Assembly: GCA_018340805.1 (NCBI GenBank) | Contig: JACMZG010001913.1 | Coordinates: forward strand, 4,776,244 to 4,840,243 | Source: Microvelia longipes | Taxonomy: Eukaryota; Arthropoda; Insecta; Hemiptera; Veliidae | Direction of reading: 5' to 3' | DNA length: 64,000 nucleotides | Shown: piece after piece, positions 55,064 to 64,000 of the stretch | Layout: each line of letters starts with the position of its first letter | Position numbering within the stretch: position 1 is the first letter of the stretch | The notes under the pieces: model-generated | The model's database searches: none | Told to the model about the DNA's origin: nothing | The model's input: the letters and a program-made list of their open reading frames with translations, nothing else | Position numbers and translations under genes: made by a program

Positions 55064-55112
55064 GATATAAGGAAATAAAAAACAAGTCTCTCCACTGATG
55101 TTTAAGAATAAT

Positions 55113-55154
55113 GACAAAGCCAGCTTTCCGACTTGACAGTCCATCATCAGTGCC
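55113..55154 (-). ncRNA. Hammerhead ribozyme, left arm
   Basis: Minus strand: GGCA (55154-55151), CTGATGA (55150-55144), helix II GACT/AGTC with loop GTCA, GAAA, helix III AGC/GCT with loop TG, H17 = T, and TGTC (55116-55113) closing helix I. One extra G stands beside helix II. Confidence 0.65.
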
Positions 55155-55277
55155 GGCGAGATGCGAAGAAAGTGTTAAGAAACGGAAGTGATTGAGTCGT
55201 CCAACTCGTTGAGTCGATTTCAACGAGTTGGACGACTCAATCACTTCCGTTTCTTAACACTTTCTTCGCATCTCGCC

Positions 55278-55319
55278 GGCACTGATGATGGACTGTGAAG
55301 TCTGAAAGCTGGCTTTGTC
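55278..55319 (+). ncRNA. Hammerhead ribozyme, right arm (canonical core)
   Basis: GGCA (55278-55281) pairs with TGTC (55316-55319). CTGATGA is 55282-55288. Helix II GGACT/AGTCT has loop GTGA. GAAA is 55304-55307, helix III AGC/GCT (55307-55314) has a TG loop, and H17 is T at 55315 in a CTT triplet, allowed by the NUH rule. Here position 6 is A, unlike the pseudo-LTR copies. Confidence 0.72.
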
Positions 55320-55375
55320 ATTATACTTAAACATCAGTGGAGAGACTTGTTTTTTATTTTTCCTTACAATAGTCT

Positions 55376-55544
55376 TAGTTTATTGGTCATGATTGTGAGA
55401 TGACGAGACCAAGTCAACGTTTTAGTTCTACTGAGTGAGACATGTTTAGCGATGAAGGACATCGTAGACTCCAAAAGAATGACATGAAAGAATCAGCTGA
55501 CATCGATACTTTCTGGTCAGCAAGTATAGACGGTAACTGATTAT
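55376..55544. other. Spacer
   Basis: Nothing recognised. Confidence 0.3.
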
Positions 55545-55925
55545 AAAAGTGTTTTTTTCTCCCTCTGTTATAAGGGGAAAAGTGTTTTTTCCATCTCTTA
55601 TAGGGAGAAATGTGGCTTTTTTCTTCCTCTGTTGTAGGGAGAAAAGTAGCTTCTTCCCCCTTTTTTATAGGGAGAAAAGTGTTTTTTTTCTTCCTCTCTT
55701 ATGTGGAAAAAGTGGATTTTTCCTCCTTCTGTTATTGGGACAAAAGTGTTTTTTCCTCCTATTTATAGGGACAAATGTGGCTTTTTTTCTTCCTTTGTTG
55801 TAGGGAGAAAAGTAGCTTTTTTCCCCCTTCTTTATAGGGAGAAAAGTGTTTTTTTCTCTCTCTCTTATGTGGAGTGTTGTGGCTTTTTCCTCCCTCAGTT
55901 ATAGGGAGAAATGTGGCTTTTTTCT
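55545..55925 (+). repeat. Minisatellite of about 31 bp, twelve units
   Basis: Units alternate AGGGAGAAAAGTG, a T run and CCTCTGTTAT-type parts, in two or three variants. Phe-rich frames are by-products. Confidence 0.9.
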
Positions 55926-56515
55926 CTCAGTCACAAGTAGAGAGAAAAAAGTAATTAGAGAAAGAAAAGTAAATTACTTTTTTCTCTGTACTTACGATCT
56001 TCCAGTGTGCACAATATATTCCGATTTTGTTAGTGTTACCTATTTTTTTAATCCAAATAACCTGCAGATTTTGTAATGAATCAAAAGAACTAATAAAAAA
56101 TACATAATAAACCCTAGTAATGATTATAATGATATATAATTTGTTGATAAAAGCAGTCATTCAGTGTATCCATCCGGTAGAGTTATTTAAATCTTTGTTT
56201 AAATAAATATAATAAATAAAAAACGACGGTCACAACTTTATTTTGCGTGACGATGCAAACAGCTGTTTTGATCTCACTTCTCATTCTAAGTGTTAAGTTT
56301 TTTTAAGTGAAAATAAAGTAAAAGAATGGACAAAAGTTATTTATTTTAAGATTGTTAATGAAATACCCTAGGAGGCACAAGCTGTCTGACTTGAATTATT
56401 GCCTATGAAAACTTATTACTTAAGTTATAATAATGCATACCGTGATTTTAAAACTTTGTTTTTGGTTAATAACATAACAACAGCTATGAGCATACGTTGA
56501 TTTTTTATTTATATA
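55926..56515. other. AT-rich non-coding
   Basis: Nothing recognised. AGAGAAAAAAGTAATTAGAG with AATTACTTTTTTCTCTG (55940-55988) forms an imperfect hairpin. Confidence 0.35.
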
Positions 56516-56547
56516 CGAGTCTATAAATATATATTTTATATATTATT

Positions 56548-56616
<69 letters not shown>

Positions 56617-56665
56617 ATATATTTTTATCGTTTTATATTAATATATATTATATATATATATTTTA
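56516..56665. repeat. AT microsatellite
   Basis: TA runs interrupted by TTAT and TTTTATCG. Confidence 0.9.
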
Positions 56666-56849
56666 TCGTAAACAAGTCTTCCAATTTTTATTTAATTATT
56701 TACTTAAATAAAAGAGTTAATTAATCGTATGTATATAATTTGTGTTAATTTGTATTAATTTAAGTGTATAAAAATATTATTTTTATTTTCTCCGCTCCTG
56801 GAGAAGTCTTAAACTTATTCCGGAAGAAACAAGACGTTGCTTCCAACCA

Positions 56850-56882
56850 TTAACTCCCTCGGCATCGCCTCTTGAGTTAACT
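56850..56882. repeat. Hairpin of the CCCTCGGC type
   Basis: TTAACTCCCTCGGCATCGCC, then TCTTGAGTTAA, is an imperfect palindrome matching those at 58765-58915. Confidence 0.6.
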
Positions 56883-56905
56883 TAATGGAACCATCAGAAA
56901 AATGG

Positions 56906-57505
56906 AATAATTATTTATACCATAAGGCTGAGAAGTGTGTCTTTATGTCACGGCAATTAGATTTACCGTCGAGCGAAGCGAGTCGGGAAAAATTGCCAAG
57001 ACATAAAGACATTCTCAGCTGGATGGCATACACTATTTTTTTGAGGTAGCACTCATTAAAAAAAAACTGCGCTATATACTCCATTGAAAAAAAAAAAACA
57101 AACAAACTTCCAATTAACTCCATATTATCGTCGTCGTTGAATTCATCCATAGCTTCACACTTTTACTCAAAAATGTAAAAGGTTTACAAATAAACACACA
57201 AAAATTGTCAATTAGAACAACTTTCAAAAACGAAAAAAAATTAGTCTACGAACAAAAACAGAAACAAAATGAACGTTTTTATGAAAGAAACCTCATAAAG
57301 TTTTTACACAGATTGTTTTATGAACACGCTACATTACAGTAATGGCGGCAATATATGAATTCCTTGTACGCCCTAGGGGTTTTTTACATTCATTATTGTC
57401 CTCGGAGGTGAAAAGTACTAAATAACCTCCTATAACAATAATGATTGGCTTCTCATCCTAAAAACGGTCCAATAAAGTGCTCAATTACGTACTACCTCAA
57501 AAAAA
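56906..57505 (-). mobile_element. Miniature inverted-repeat element plus palindrome, copy 2
   Basis: Reverse orientation: the palindrome is at 56906-57035 and the inverted-end element at 57036-57505. The frame starting at 57150 reads MDEFNDDDNMELIGSLFVFF and runs on through the inverted end into the palindrome, so its later part is not real coding sequence. Confidence 0.75.
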
Positions 57506-58061
57506 GTAAATTAATAGTTTATTGGAACCAACAAAATAAATCCCTCGACATGCTTCTAGATTTAAATAACATTGTTCTCTCATTGGTCACGTGCCTCGGG
57601 AACCAACTAGAATGCTTAGGGAGCATACAACCATTTATCTCCTTTGGTTACTTAATGACAATATATGGTATAACAATATTAAATCATGTTTAAAAAAAAT
57701 GAAAGTGACATCTACTTTACTCTTTAAAAATTAAAAAGATAAAATATTTATTTGTATTCCAAGGAAATTCCAGATAACCAGGATAATCTTACCAATCCAA
57801 TAATATAAATAATAATAGCTCTTTATTTATGAGCAGCTGTTTTTTACGTTTCATTATGAAATAATTTCTTTAAGATTAAATCGACTATTAATTGTTATAT
57901 TTTAATCATACGCGTCATATAAACATGTGTATTTGGTTTGTTTTGTGTACATCAAATTTACTCACCCGAAATTAGTCCCCTTCCTTTGCTTTCGTGGATT
58001 TCCTAAGTATGATAAATCAGTTAGTGCTCGAGGCCTACGAAGAGCGATTACTATTTTTTGA
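57506..58061. other. AT-rich non-coding
   Basis: Nothing recognised. Confidence 0.3.
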
Positions 58062-58084
58062 CTTAATATATATATTTATATATT

Positions 58085-58169
<85 letters not shown>

Positions 58170-58194
58170 TATATATATATATATATTATAACCA
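58062..58194. repeat. TA/TG compound microsatellite
   Basis: TA runs around a TG stretch at 58128-58151. Confidence 0.9.
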
Positions 58195-58764
58195 GGAGGA
58201 TTAGGATAAAATACGACTGTAGGAAATTTATCCAAGTTTGGGGAAAAGGTTTAAAATTTATTGCTGTTCCGTTGTTTTCAGGAATAGGATTCCTTGGGAT
58301 TTACCCAGGGCGGAGGGAGATTTAAAATCAGGGCTATAAAACTTGTTAACGAATTGAGCTCTTTTCTTTGGGTATATTCCTATTTTTCTTCTTTCCTCAC
58401 ATATTTTCTTTAAAATAATTTAGTAATGAAGTCGAACGGAGGTAGATTTTCTATTATAATCACTAAATTGTTGTAAGAAACACTATTGGATCGAATAATA
58501 ATTATTGTTTCCAGGAATGTACGAAATTTAAAATAGGATGATGCCCATTCAGTAACTATGGCACAAACGGACGTATATATCCAATTACAAAAAATAATAA
58601 CATATGTAACAATGAAAATGATAAAATGAGAATACAGTGAAAAAGAAATAACTTGTACTGAAATGAAATGAAATTCACTTCACTTAAACTCATCCTACTG
58701 AATTGTTTTCAATTAAATTAATGATACTTCTTGTCAAATATATTTTATTCCATTTCATTTCATT
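58195..58764. other. AT-rich non-coding
   Basis: Nothing recognised. Confidence 0.3.
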
Positions 58765-58915
58765 TAATTTTAAGTCCCTCGGTTTTGCCTCGGGAGTTAA
58801 ACACATAAATCCCTCGGCTTCGCCTCGGGAGTTAAATATTTTGGTTCCCTCGGCTTACACCTTAGGAACACTAACTGCTCAGGAAATAATAACATTCTTT
58901 ACTCCCTCGGTGCAT
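58765..58915. repeat. Row of CCCTCGGCTTCGCCTCGGG hairpins
   Basis: TCCCTCGGTTTTGCCTCGGG (58776), TCCCTCGGCTTCGCCTCGGG (58812), TTCCCTCGGCTTACACCTTA (58846) and ACTCCCTCGGTGC (58900). The first two are followed by AGTTAAA. Each is a short self-complementary unit whose loop is TTC in the perfect copy. Confidence 0.75.
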
Positions 58916-59480
58916 AAATAACTATTATTGAAACTTGATTAAAATTATTTATGAAGCTTATGCAAGCAAAAGTTTGCCCTAACAAATATAATTAACAACA
59001 TAAGTTATTTTTTGCAATTGAAATTTTTCGGGGTTATAAATTATCCGGTAAATTTTACAATATTGCAACATTATGCTTCTATCTCTCCTAGAGAAATGGA
59101 AAATCAAATTAACATCGTAAATATTACAAACCATACTTAAAGGTTCATATTCATTCTCTTCGACAAATAATCAATTAATTTTAATTCAGTGATCCAATTA
59201 CAGAAATTGAGACTTAAATTGACTCTAAAATGGTAATAGTGGGAATATTTTACCTCTTTACTTGGTATATTTAAATTTTATCGAGAAGGGAGAGCTAGTT
59301 TATGATCTAGTTTAACCACGGCTTCATTACCATGCTCCCTGTAGGGCCGTCGTTAATTCTGACTGTTTTCGTATAATTATGATTATTTAGCTAACGAAAA
59401 TAAATGTAAATACAAATCGTCGTGCTTCTACTGTTAGGAAAATAACGAGTTATAATGCACAAACAACACACAAACACGGA
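58916..59480. other. AT-rich non-coding
   Basis: Nothing recognised. Confidence 0.3.
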
Positions 59481-59640
59481 GTCACCTGTAGTGTAGTGGT
59501 TAAGGTACGCGGCCAATGCACAGAATGAATGGACTTTAGTCATGGGTTCAATCCCAGCACGGGCCTCTAGAATTTTTATGAGAGGGATAAAAATTCTGCG
59601 TACCACGTCCTTCAGAAGGACGTGAATTTGTGAATATGTA
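59481..59640 (+). mobile_element. SINE-B with tRNA-like head and two hairpins
   Basis: A box TAGTGTAGTGGTTAAGGTAC (59490) and B box GGGTTCAATCCCAG (59544) are spaced as in a tRNA. They are followed by AGAATTTTTAT paired with ATAAAAATTCT (59570-59598) and CACGTCCTTCAGAAGGACGTG (59607), a 9-bp-stem hairpin. A second, half copy is at 33395-33452. The antisense peptide with RAGIEP is a classic tRNA shadow. Confidence 0.75.
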
Positions 59641-59660
59641 ATAACTGCGAATATAATATA

Positions 59661-60243
59661 TTTTTTTGAGGTAGTACGTAATTGAGCACTTTATTGAACC
59701 GTTTTTAGGATGAGAAGCCAATCATTATTGTTATAGGAGGTTATTTAGTACTTTTTACCTCCGAGGACAATAATGAATGTAAAAAAACTCCTAGGACGTA
59801 AAAGTAATTCATATGTTGCCGCCATTTCTGTAATGTAGCGTGTTCAAAAACAATCTGTGTAAAACCTTCACGAGGTTTCTTTAAAAACGTTCATTTTGTT
59901 TCTGTTTTTGTTTGTAGACTAATTTTTTTTTTTTTAAAAGGTGTTCTAATTGACAATTTTTGTGTATTTATTTGTAAAGCTTTTACATTTTTGAGTAAAA
60001 GTGTGAAGCAATGGATGAATTCAATGACAACGATAATATGGAGTTAGTTGGGAGTTTTTTTTTCAATTAAGTATATAGTGCAGTTTATTTAATGAGTGCT
60101 ACCTCAAAAAAAATAGTGTATGCCATCCAGCTGAGAATGTGTTTATGTCGAGGCAATTTTTCCCGACTCGCTTCGCTCGTCGGTAAATCTAATTGCCGTG
60201 ACATAAAGACACACTTCTCAGCCTTATGGCATAAATAACTATT
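59661..60243 (+). mobile_element. Miniature inverted-repeat element plus palindrome, copy 3
   Basis: The inverted-end part is 59661-60113 and the palindrome 60113-60243. ATGGATGAATTCAATGAC is at 60010, as in the other two copies. Left flanks differ among the three copies while the palindrome follows each one. Confidence 0.75.
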
Positions 60244-60269
60244 GACTACCTGAGAACAATCAAGGCAAG

Positions 60270-60395
60270 TCCTATGTTTTACTGCTACGTAAAGTAGACA
60301 ATTCTTATTTTCTGAAGACAAGCGAAGCGAGTCCAGAAGGTAGAAAGAATGTTCCGAGGTACTCCTTACCAGATTTGTGTAGTTCTCGGTTGTTC
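60270..60395 (-). mobile_element. Family E head fragment, reverse
   Basis: GACAAGCGAAGCGAGTCC and TGTTCCGAGGTACTCC are the reverse of the family head. Confidence 0.6.
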
Positions 60396-61028
60396 ATCAT
60401 GGCTATTTAAATCATCAAAAGACTTAACTCAAAAACCCTTGACGTCATATAATAAAAAACTCCCTTAATAATAATAATTTTCAGCTCAACAGAAAAAGCA
60501 ATATACCAAAGCAATTATATTGAATTCCATTGTGAGGAAGAAGAAGAATTCAAAGGAATTTCTTCATTTCTTCTTCATACAACTTTATGTCTCATGAAAA
60601 TATCTACCCTTTTTTTATAAACAAAATGTAGGGCTGTTTTCGATAAACTTCAGTTAATAGATTGTAGCTAAACTCGTTTAATTTGGGTAGTTCTACTAGT
60701 TTCATTGTTGTTATTATAACTAAATCATATTATAACATCTGTCATACAAGTAAATCAATATTTATTGATTATTAACATCTGTCATAGAAGTAAATCATAT
60801 TTATTGATCATTAACATTTATTAAAACGGATAATTCATAGTTGTTTCTCGTAAAAAGGTGCTAAAACTAGAAATTCACCTGTGTTTTTCATTACCAGCTA
60901 TTTAAACTAAAATTGGTTAGTAACAGCGAATTATTCTTATATTAAAACGAATATAAAATTATTGACCAAACTATTTAAACAAGATAATTTTTGAGGTAGT
61001 GGTCAGATAGGTATAAAAACACTAAGTT
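60396..61028. other. AT-rich non-coding
   Basis: CATCTGTCATA-AAGTAAATCA duplicated at 60740-60800. Nothing else recognised. Confidence 0.3.
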
Positions 61029-61066
61029 TAAGCTTTTGGCCGTAAATTAAGCCTTCTTCAGAAGTA
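61029..61066 (-). ncRNA. Hammerhead-like relic
   Basis: Minus strand: CTGAAGA (61061-61055), GGCTTAATTTACGGCC able to form helix II, then AAAAGCTT. The conserved G before AAA is replaced by C or A, so it should be inactive. The CTGAAGA start recalls family F. Confidence 0.4.
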
Positions 61067-61204
61067 GTTTTATTCCAAACTGAATCAGATAACACATAAA
61101 AAAGAAACATTAGTTATAATAGTTATATTAATCTGACAATAGCTAGCTGTGTCATCGGAGAAAGACACCTACTTCTAATAGACCAAGAGCCCAGGGGTGT
61201 TTTG

Positions 61205-62345
61205 TTAATAAAAATTCTGGCGCGGTGGTCCGCATGTCGGGCGAATTTCCTTTGGATGCGTATTTCCGTGCTTTTTACAATATATAAGTTTACAACTACT
61301 AAATAAATAATTCCGTCGCGGTGGTCCGCTGTCGGGCGAATTTCATGTAGAATTCGTGTTTCCGTGCTTAACAACCCATTTCTTGCTGAAGGTTCCGGTT
61401 CATGCTTTAGAACCTAAGCAGTTACTCGATTGTCAAGCACTGCTCGTAACTTATTTTGTCTGTATTTTTCAAAGGAAATGCGCATAATTATCCAGTTGGT
61501 TGTTCAAAACTATGCCTCTAAAATTAGAAGTACGCACTATTATTTGCACTAGTTTAAAGCTTAGTTACTTATATTTAAGCTTAGTCAGTTATCTTTAAAG
61601 GTTTTAGCGCATTTCCTTTGAAAAATACAGACAAAATGAGTTACGAGCAGTGCTTGACAATCGAGTAACTGCTTAGGTTCTAAAGCATGAACCGGAACCT
61701 TAAGCAAGAAATGGGTTGTTAAGCACGGAAACACGAATTCTACATGAAATTCGCCGACAGCGGACCACCGCGACGGAATATTTATTGTAGTTGTAAACTT
61801 ATATATTGTAAAAAGCACGGAAATACGCATCCAAAGGAAATTCGCCGACATGCGGACCACCGCGCTAGAATTAACTATATAAATTAAGTAAAAAACGATA
61901 AAATTGACCGTCCTACCAGGATTTGAACCCAGGTACCCTGAGTTTGAGTGCTCGTATTGACTCCGGACCATTGCCATTCAACTCAGAGGCCCAAAAAACA
62001 TGAAAACGACACTCTACTCGAATTTTATTTTTTATCGGCCTAAATTTTGGTTTTTGGTAATTTACAATGGTTTTTGGAACTTTTGGTCACTTAGAGTGTC
62101 GTATCGACTTCGGACCGGTTTCATTCGATTCCCGCCCAAAATACATCGAACGACACCCTACTCGAAAATTTTTTTTTATCGACCTAAATTTGGCAATGTT
62201 GGACTTTTGGTCAAGAGTTTGTATTGGTGGACTTTTTCTACTTAAATAATCGACTTCACATAAAGTGGTCGTATCGACTTCGGACCGGGTTTTATTCGAT
62301 TCAGCGCTCAAAATACATAAATATTGACCTTTGGCGGCAAAAAAT
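61205..62345 (+). mobile_element. Family D, copy 3, with an internal large inverted duplication
   Basis: Module 1 occurs twice head to head: plus strand at 61216-61485 and reverse complement at 61603-61872, spacer about 117 bases, giving a hairpin with arms near 265 bp. Within each arm CGGTGGTCCGC plus GTCGGGCGAATTTC is itself duplicated. The reverse tRNA-like module (61905-61992) and units of about 135 bp (61995-62340) follow, as in copy 1. Open frames here are by-products. Confidence 0.75.
61905..61992 (-). other. tRNA-like module of family D
   Basis: Minus strand: GGGCCTCTGAGTTGAATGGC (A-box side) and ACCTGGGTTCAAATCCTGGT (T-arm, five pairs counting two GU). The acceptor stem does not close, so it is not a working tRNA gene. 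It may have driven RNA polymerase III transcription of the family. Confidence 0.55.
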
Positions 62346-62517
62346 TAACCCTGAATTTTGCCGATTTTTTAAAAATTTCGTGACCTAGCAAACCGGGTTA
62401 ATGACGTCACAAAAACCTGGTTTTCAATAGGGTTCGTGTCCTCCAAAGGTTGATTTGTACCAAGAAAAAATATTAATCGTTTCGAAAGATAGAGTGTTTT
62501 ACAAGAAAGTTCTAGAA

Positions 62518-62538
62518 ATACATATATATATAATATAT

Positions 62539-62574
<36 letters not shown>

Positions 62575-62580
62575 TATATA
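62518..62580. repeat. AT microsatellite
   Basis: TA runs with short interruptions. Confidence 0.9.
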
Positions 62581-62689
62581 GGTCTTGCGAAACGTATTTT
62601 TGTCATTAGGGACCTCTGAAACGGATTTGTGTCTGTGCCGAGGTCGAATTTCCGCCATGACGCCGTATTCCATTAGCCGAATTCCAAGG

Positions 62690-63055
62690 AAATTCGCTAA
62701 AAGTGTAATGGCTGGAACCGGTCTCAATTTTTCGTACTTTCTGAACAAGGATCTGCAATTCTGCCGACTTGTATCGGATGGGTGTCCAGGCAGAAGCTCT
62801 TTACACAAATTTACTCCTCAAGTAATAAAAAGTGTAATGGCTGGAACCGGTCTCAATTTTCGTAAATACCTTTCTGAACAAGGATCTGAAATCTTCACTC
62901 GTATCGGATGGGTGTCCCAGGCAGAACCTTTGACCCTAAAGTGCGTTCTGCCTGGACTCCATCCGATACGAGTCGGCAGAATTGCAGATCCTTGTTCAGG
63001 AAGGTATTTACGAAAAATTGAGACCGGTTCCAGCATTACACTTTTATTAACAAAA
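62690..63055. repeat. Family J: one unit in two direct copies and one inverted
   Basis: AAAAGTGTAATGGCTGGAAC plus CGGTCTCAATTTT starts direct copies at 62697 and 62827, each running to CGGATGGGTGTCC and CAGGCAGAA. A third copy lies reversed at 62943-63048. Copies 2 and 3 form a hairpin with arms near 105 bases. ACCGGTC recurs but without CTGATGA or GAAAC, so no hammerhead. Confidence 0.8.
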
Positions 63056-64000
63056 CACCCTGGGCTTTGGTCTATAAACAAGAATTAGTTTGAATAAAAA
63101 GGGGGCTATCATTACAAAATTTTAGAGAAAGAACATTATATAAATAATATAAAAAATAAATACAAAAATTAACGAAAATAGACAATATGAAAAAAAAAAT
63201 AAATAATAGAGTCGAAAAAACAAAAATTAGACTAAAATTTTGAAAAATAACAAAATTAAACTATTAATGATATTAAACAAAAAAAAAAGTGAATAAAGTG
63301 TAAAAATAAGTGTGTATTGTAGTGGGGCCATTCCTAGTGGTAGTGGAATGCCTGTCAGTCCTCACACTCCGGCGGCATCAGCTTTTTCCATTTTTTTTGA
63401 CCTTCGAAAAAAAAAGTGTAATTACTTTATTAAAGTGTAATTACTGAATTAAAAAAGTGTTAATGACTATTAGCCTTTAAAATTGAAAGTGCACGCTAGT
63501 TCACTGCAAAACTATCTCTAATATTGCCATTACCCACCATTCTTTTACACTGGTTTAAGGGTCAGATAATGTTTATTTTTAAAAAGTTCAGAAAATTTAC
63601 TTGTTAAAAATACAGAAAAAATAAAAAGTTACGATAAGTTCTTAGGGATTTTCCGAAGAAATAAGCCGAAATGAAAATTTAATTTTTGTTACTTCCTTCG
63701 AAAACGGTTTTAATTGTTTAATTTATATAAAAGCAGTTATATTTTGTATTTAAATTAATTTTTCGGATATATCTGTGGCAAAGCTCCTACGAACAGGCTA
63801 AAAACGATTAAAAATGAAGTAATTTTAAGTTCAGGGAGCATTAGAGAGTTAAGTAGAGACGCAGGTGGGTTTATGTTTGGTTTTATAGACTTTTAGCACA
63901 ACCACTTCTTTACTGTCTTTTTAATCGGGTAAGTTCATTATCGTGAACATGTTTAGTAATATCTAGCCAAGACGAGTAGAAAATATGATGACTTCAACTC
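63056..64000. other. AT-rich non-coding
   Basis: No gene or repeat family recognised to the end of the window. Confidence 0.35.

Larger units (their letters stand above)
55064..55375. mobile_element. Fold-back element with two canonical hammerheads
   Basis: Arms 55081-55212 and 55222-55353 are near-perfect reverse complements around the loop AGTCGATTT. The outer arm AACATCAGTGGAGAGACTTG resembles the pseudo-LTR end at 33355-33378, and the ribozyme region aligns with it, so it belongs to the same Penelope-related group as 6434-6726. It has inserted into the minisatellite on its left. Confidence 0.85.

Noticed and set aside
55549..56076. Phe-rich secreted-looking frames
   Set aside because: They translate the 31-bp T-rich minisatellite in three overlapping frames.
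56911..57150. A 79-codon transposase gene
   Set aside because: Only the first 15 or so residues are conserved in all copies; the rest reads through the inverted end and a palindrome.
59391..59606. Small protein containing RAGIEP
   Set aside because: It is the antisense translation of the tRNA-like head of SINE-B, a well-known artefact.
62690..63055. Hammerhead in family J because of repeated ACCGGTC
   Set aside because: CTGATGA and GAAA are absent; GGAACCGGTC only resembles the 3' part of the motif.

Overview
This is AT-rich, non-coding eukaryotic DNA with no intact cellular gene that I can recognise. I read it as an invertebrate animal, most likely an arthropod. The basis is the mix of mobile DNA: a Penelope-like retroelement with a GIY-YIG endonuclease, remnants of non-LTR retrotransposons, tRNA-derived SINEs, short inverted-repeat DNA elements, fold-back palindromes and many tandem arrays. 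The species cannot be fixed from sequence alone. Almost every open frame is a by-product of a tandem repeat or of a dispersed repeat.

Layout. 0-10 kb: a non-LTR RT tail, several copies of a dispersed repeat here called family E, two fold-back palindromes carrying hammerhead-ribozyme motifs, and a tandem element with a hammerhead (locus 1). 10-18 kb: AT microsatellites, minisatellites and a 26-bp satellite of about 2.2 kb that ends beside a second RT remnant. 18-28 kb: repeat families E and G, two large minisatellites, ribozyme-element locus 2, and a 27-bp array running into an assembly gap of exactly 1000 N (27356-28355). 30-33.4 kb: a degenerate Penelope-like element bounded by two roughly 150-bp direct repeats (pseudo-LTRs), each with a hammerhead-like core. 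33.5-43.4 kb: family F palindrome, 41-bp and 42-bp arrays, ribozyme-element locus 3, a miniature inverted-repeat element, a SINE nested in family E, and composite family D. 43.4-52.5 kb: a 0.9-kb inverted-repeat element, a third RT remnant, a 0.5-kb fold-back, further SINE-A copies and a 35-bp array. 52.9-53.15 kb: an isolated GC-rich cluster of perfect hairpins. 53-64 kb: a canonical hammerhead fold-back, more miniature elements, SINE-B and a second full family D copy.

How the parts relate. The recurrent theme is small self-cleaving RNA motifs. Four groups of repeats carry a hammerhead core: (1) a 316-bp tandem element with a near-ideal hammerhead, (2) the Penelope-like pseudo-LTRs and fold-backs that share sequence with them, (3) a short palindrome at 6.8-6.97 kb, and (4) family F. 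Hammerheads are known in Penelope-like elements and in non-autonomous tandem retroelements called retrozymes, so the Penelope-like element is the natural candidate for supplying reverse transcriptase to the others. That link is inference. The SINE-A copies sit inside family E copies with clear target-site duplications, so E is the older layer. Family letters A-J are my own labels.
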